This document shows, one piece after another, positions 6,256 to 8,730 of a stretch of 8,730 nt of DNA. A program made the translations under genes and the position numbers. Source of the DNA: Candidatus Nanopelagicales bacterium. Lineage in GTDB: Bacteria; Actinomycetota; Actinomycetes; S36-B12. The first letter of the stretch is position 1; each line of letters starts with the position of its first letter. The stretch covers positions 1-8,730 of the forward strand of contig CALKMY010000054.1 of NCBI GenBank assembly GCA_938091275.1. The letters are read 5' to 3'. The notes under the pieces were generated by a model. The model was not told the DNA's origin. It saw only the letters and a program-made list of their open reading frames with translations, and searched no databases.

Positions 6256-7428
6256 CTAGCGTCGTTTGCGTCGGCTCTTACGTTTGGGTTGGTGTCGCTC
6301 GCCGGATTGCACGCGTGCGAGTTCACGAAGCTCTTCCGGAGATGCGGGCGATGCCGTGGTGGCGGTGCCCGCTGCTGCACCGGCGCCGTCTGCGGCGCTA
6401 TCCCCAGCACTATCTCCGGCGCTGTCTCCGGCGCTGTCCTGGCCTTTGACGCCAGCCTTCGCTGCTTGCTTGCGGCGGGCCTGTACGCGAGCCGCGAGGG
6501 CTTTCATCTCCGGCTGCTGTCGCTTGAGCTGGGCGAGGACCGGTGTGGCGATGAAGATCGAGGAGTACGTTCCCGCCGCCATACCAACAGCCAGGGCGAC
6601 AGCAAGGTCAAGCAGTGTGCCGGCGCCGAGCAATCCGGCGCCGACGATGATGATGGCGAGGACGGGCAGCAGGGATGTCAGCGAGGTGTTGATGGATCGA
6701 ACGACTGTCTGGTTCACCGCCAGGTTCGCGGCTTCGTCGTAGGTCATGACCGACTGGCCAGCGATGCCTCGCGTGTTCTCCTTCACCTTGTCGTACACGA
6801 CGACGGTGTCGTAGAGCGAGTAGGCCAAGATCGTGAGCACGCCGATGGCGGTCGCCGGTGTTACTTCGAGTCCGAAGAGCGCATAGATACCCACGGTGAT
6901 GACGAGGTCATGGACCAAGGCGACGAGCGCACCGATGGCCATTCGCCATTCGAAGTAGATAGTCAGGAAGATCGTGACCAACACCAAGAAGATGACGAGC
7001 CCCTGCAGCGCCTTAGACGATATCTCCGCCCCCCACGTCGGCCCGACGACCTGGACGGTGATGTCCGATGCCGCGACACCGCAGACGTCGCCGAGAGACT
7101 CGGACAACTCGATGGACTCTGCGCTGGTCAGCGGAATCGTCTGGACCCGCATGGTGCCCGAGGTAGCGACCGTGACGATGGTTTGCCCGCCCGTCTCGAC
7201 CTCGGCTACTTCTCGCGCCTCACTCACCGAGCAGGTGGCGTTAGGAATAGCGAAGTCGGCGCCGCCGCGGAACTCGATCCCGAGGTTCAATCCACGGAAG
7301 GCGAGCGATCCGATGGCAACGAGCAGGATGATCGCCGAGAAGATGTACCACCGCTTCCACCGACCGACGAAGTCGTAGGACACCTCACCGCGGTAGAGCC
7401 GTTGACCGATGTTGGTGATGCTGCTCAT
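6256..7428 (-). CDS. secF: Protein translocase subunit SecF
   Basis: A 390-residue inner-membrane protein that works with SecD to complete Sec-dependent export using the proton-motive force. TM1 is about residues 27-45, then LGIEFRGGADF (49-59), the conserved SecD/F family motif. The extracytoplasmic P4-like domain spans about 57-138, with C66 and C116 as a possible disulfide. TM2-TM6 lie at about 140-159, 162-185, 190-212, 252-268 and 271-298. YSLYDTVVVYDKVKEN (203-218) and RSINTSLTSLLPV (244-256) are family signatures. The cytoplasmic tail from about 300 is long and low in complexity: a GDSA repeat (330-345), an Ala/Thr stretch, then a basic end, KRKSRRKRR. The ATG at 7428 overlaps the secD TGA as ATGA; GGAGG lies 7 bases upstream inside secD, so the pair is translationally coupled. 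Confidence 0.97.
   Translation of the reverse strand: MSSITNIGQRLYRGEVSYDFVGRWKRWYIFSAIILLVAIGSLAFRGLNLGIEFRGGADFAIPNATCSVSEAREVAEVETGGQTIVTVATSGTMRVQTIPLTSAESIELSESLGDVCGVAASDITVQVVGPTWGAEISSKALQGLVIFLVLVTIFLTIYFEWRMAIGALVALVHDLVITVGIYALFGLEVTPATAIGVLTILAYSLYDTVVVYDKVKENTRGIAGQSVMTYDEAANLAVNQTVVRSINTSLTSLLPVLAIIIVGAGLLGAGTLLDLAVALAVGMAAGTYSSIFIATPVLAQLKRQQPEMKALAARVQARRKQAAKAGVKGQDSAGDSAGDSAGDSAADGAGAAAGTATTASPASPEELRELARVQSGERHQPKRKSRRKRR
6391..6438 (-). repeat. 12-base tandem repeat encoding GDSA in the SecF tail
   Basis: Four units of 12 bases read on the minus strand from 6438 as GAC AGC GCC GGA. Units one and two are identical, three differs at four third-codon positions, and the fourth ends in GCA instead of GGA. 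They encode DSAGDSAGDSAGDSAA. Unit length is a multiple of three, so copy-number change would keep the frame. The decay at synonymous positions in the distal units suggests that units one and two are the most recent copy. Confidence 0.85.
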
Positions 7429-8730
7429 GACCGCACCTCCGTTGTGTCGTCGGCTGCCTGGTCGGCTGAGTCGTCAGCTGGGGCCTCATCAGCCATGGCG
7501 TCGTCGGCTGTTGAACTCTGGTAATCGTCACGTCGTTTGCGTCGTGATTGTCCGGCGAGCGTGTCGAGAGCGCTGTGGCCACCGAGGCGTTCGGGGTCCA
7601 GCCCCGACCACTTGGACCCGCCCTGCATGAACTTGCGTCGTCCCATCAACACCACGACGGGATGGGTGAACCAGAAAGCGATGATGAGGTCGATGACCGT
7701 CGTCAGACCCAGGATGAAGGCGAATCCGCGGACGCTGCCGATGGATAGGAAGTACAACACCACGGCGGCGAGCAGCGTGACGAAGTCCGCCGCCAACAGG
7801 GTCCGGCGGGCGCGCACCCATCCGCTGTCACAGGCCTGGCGTAGGGACCGTCCGTCGCGAAGTTCGTCACGCATGCGTTCGAAGTAGACGATGAAGGAGT
7901 CCGCGGTGATGCCGACGGCCACGATCGCGCCGGCGACGCCGGCCAGGGTCAGGGTGAGTCCGATGGTCTTGGAGAAGATCACCACGAACAGGTAGAGCAG
8001 GCCGCCCGCCACGGCGAGGGAGGCGACGGCAACCAGTCCGAGCACTCGGTAGTACAAGAGCAGGTAGATGCTCACCAAGGTCAAACCGATGAGGCCTGCG
8101 ATGATTCCGGCCCGCAGTTGATCGCCACCCACGGTCGCGGACACCGACGTGATGTCCACAACGTCGAGGGTCACCGGCAGCGCGCCGTATTTCAGAACGT
8201 TCGCCAGGTCACGGGCCTCCTCGGCGTTGAAGTCACCTTCGATCTGCGCTTGCCCGCCAAGGATGGGTTCGTTGAATCGAGGAGCCGACACCACCACGCC
8301 GTCGAGAACGATCGCGAACGCGTTACAGGGGGTGGCCCCAGAACCGCACTCCGGCAGCGCACTGAGTTCCGTGGATGCCTCGGCAAGCGCACCTGCTCCT
8401 TCGGAGTCGAACTCCAAGGTCACTACCCACCCGATGCCCTGTTGCGTGAGTTGGGCGTTTGCGTCGGTGACACTCACACCTTCGATGAACGCCGGCTCCA
8501 TGACGTATTTCTGTCCACCGGATTGATCGCAGGCACCCAGCCATTCGGTCGGGTTATCGGGTGTGCCACCGGCCAGGTTGACCGGGTCAAGGCAGTCGAG
8601 GGCGTCGACCTCGGCTTGGAACTCAGGGCTGTAGTCGGGCGCTTGGACGATCTCCGCGCTCTGAGCCTCGCCGTCGCTCGCAGAATCGTCAGCGGACTCC
8701 TCGGTCTCTGCGGCATCACCTTCGGCCGCA
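7425..8730 (-). CDS. secD: Protein translocase subunit SecD (5' end beyond the right edge)
   Basis: Partner of SecF in the membrane complex that aids late export by SecYEG. 434 C-terminal codons are open to the right edge; TM1 and the start are outside. The visible part begins with an acidic, Ala/Ser/Glu-rich stretch (about 1-28), as found in the enlarged first periplasmic domain of actinobacterial SecD. The rest of that domain follows, with Cys pairs at 46/67 and 128/135, IVLDGVVVSAPRF (140-152), then GQAQIEGDF and LKYGALPV (179-186). Five membrane spans lie at about 207-226, 228-252, 258-279, 314-331 and 334-361. GITADSFIVYFERMRDE (273-289) is the TM4 family signature. The tail after 365 is hydrophilic, with RRKRR (396-400) then an Asp/Ala-rich end. 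secF follows with a 4-base ATGA overlap. Identity is certain from the signatures and the partner gene. Confidence 0.96.
   Translation of the reverse strand, partial: AAEGDAAETEESADDSASDGEAQSAEIVQAPDYSPEFQAEVDALDCLDPVNLAGGTPDNPTEWLGACDQSGGQKYVMEPAFIEGVSVTDANAQLTQQGIGWVVTLEFDSEGAGALAEASTELSALPECGSGATPCNAFAIVLDGVVVSAPRFNEPILGGQAQIEGDFNAEEARDLANVLKYGALPVTLDVVDITSVSATVGGDQLRAGIIAGLIGLTLVSIYLLLYYRVLGLVAVASLAVAGGLLYLFVVIFSKTIGLTLTLAGVAGAIVAVGITADSFIVYFERMRDELRDGRSLRQACDSGWVRARRTLLAADFVTLLAAVVLYFLSIGSVRGFAFILGLTTVIDLIIAFWFTHPVVVLMGRRKFMQGGSKWSGLDPERLGGHSALDTLAGQSRRKRRDDYQSSTADDAMADEAPADDSADQAADDTTEVRS
7429..7440 (-). promoter_or_regulatory. secF ribosome binding site inside secD
   Basis: Minus strand GGAGG at 7440-7436 is followed by 7 bases and the secF ATG. 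It lies in the last codons of secD, which fits coupled translation and matched amounts of SecD and SecF. Confidence 0.75.

Noticed and set aside
6289..7524. A 411-codon open frame on the plus strand opposite secF
   Set aside because: It is antisense to a certain secF gene, its protein is rich in Asp/Arg/Gly with no recognisable domain, and long antisense frames are expected in GC-rich DNA.
1..8730. Mobile elements, CRISPR arrays, tRNA or rRNA genes, phage or defence genes
   Set aside because: No transposase, integrase or Cas-like frame, no spaced direct repeats and no tRNA-like fold were seen; genes fill nearly the entire window and match a conserved housekeeping order.

Overview
The window is chromosomal, high-GC (by eye in the low 60s percent) and looks like an actinobacterium (Actinomycetota). 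The evidence is the gene content and order, the actinobacterial form of each protein, GTG and TTG starts, and TAnnnT-type -10 boxes. Gene order matches, as I recall it, the conserved secD-secF-(apt)-relA / DUF349 / ppi / metallo-hydrolase-hisS neighbourhood of Streptomyces and Mycobacterium. I cannot name a genus.

Layout from left to right. Positions 1-688 (minus) hold the 5' half of hisS, cut by the left edge. Positions 685-1404 (minus) encode a metallo-beta-lactamase-fold (glyoxalase II-like) hydrolase whose stop overlaps the hisS start by 4 bases. A 191-base divergent intergenic region follows, with candidate promoters in both directions. Positions 1596-2423 (plus) encode a membrane-anchored extracytoplasmic cyclophilin. 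After a 94-base gap rich in inverted repeats, positions 2518-3879 (plus) encode a three-repeat DUF349 coiled-coil protein. It converges on relA (3943-6210, minus), a bifunctional (p)ppGpp synthetase/hydrolase, with two hairpins between them. Upstream of relA on the minus strand are secF (6256-7428) and the 3' part of secD (7425 to the right edge), which overlap by 4 bases.

Functionally this is a housekeeping locus. SecD and SecF drive the late, proton-motive-force-dependent step of Sec export. The cyclophilin probably helps fold exported proteins on the outer face of the membrane. RelA senses amino-acid starvation, and HisRS charges tRNA-His. The hydrolase and the DUF349 protein have no firmly known role. 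All seven genes are intact where visible; I see no mobile element, tRNA, rRNA, CRISPR array, phage or defence gene. No gene-free stretch exceeds 191 bases.

I do not see a new biological system here. The points most worth a second look are the absence of apt from its usual place between secF and relA, the nested inverted repeats before the DUF349 gene, a duplicated 12-mer in the leader of the hydrolase-hisS pair, a GDSA tandem repeat in the SecF tail, and several start codons that ATG-biased gene calling would misplace.
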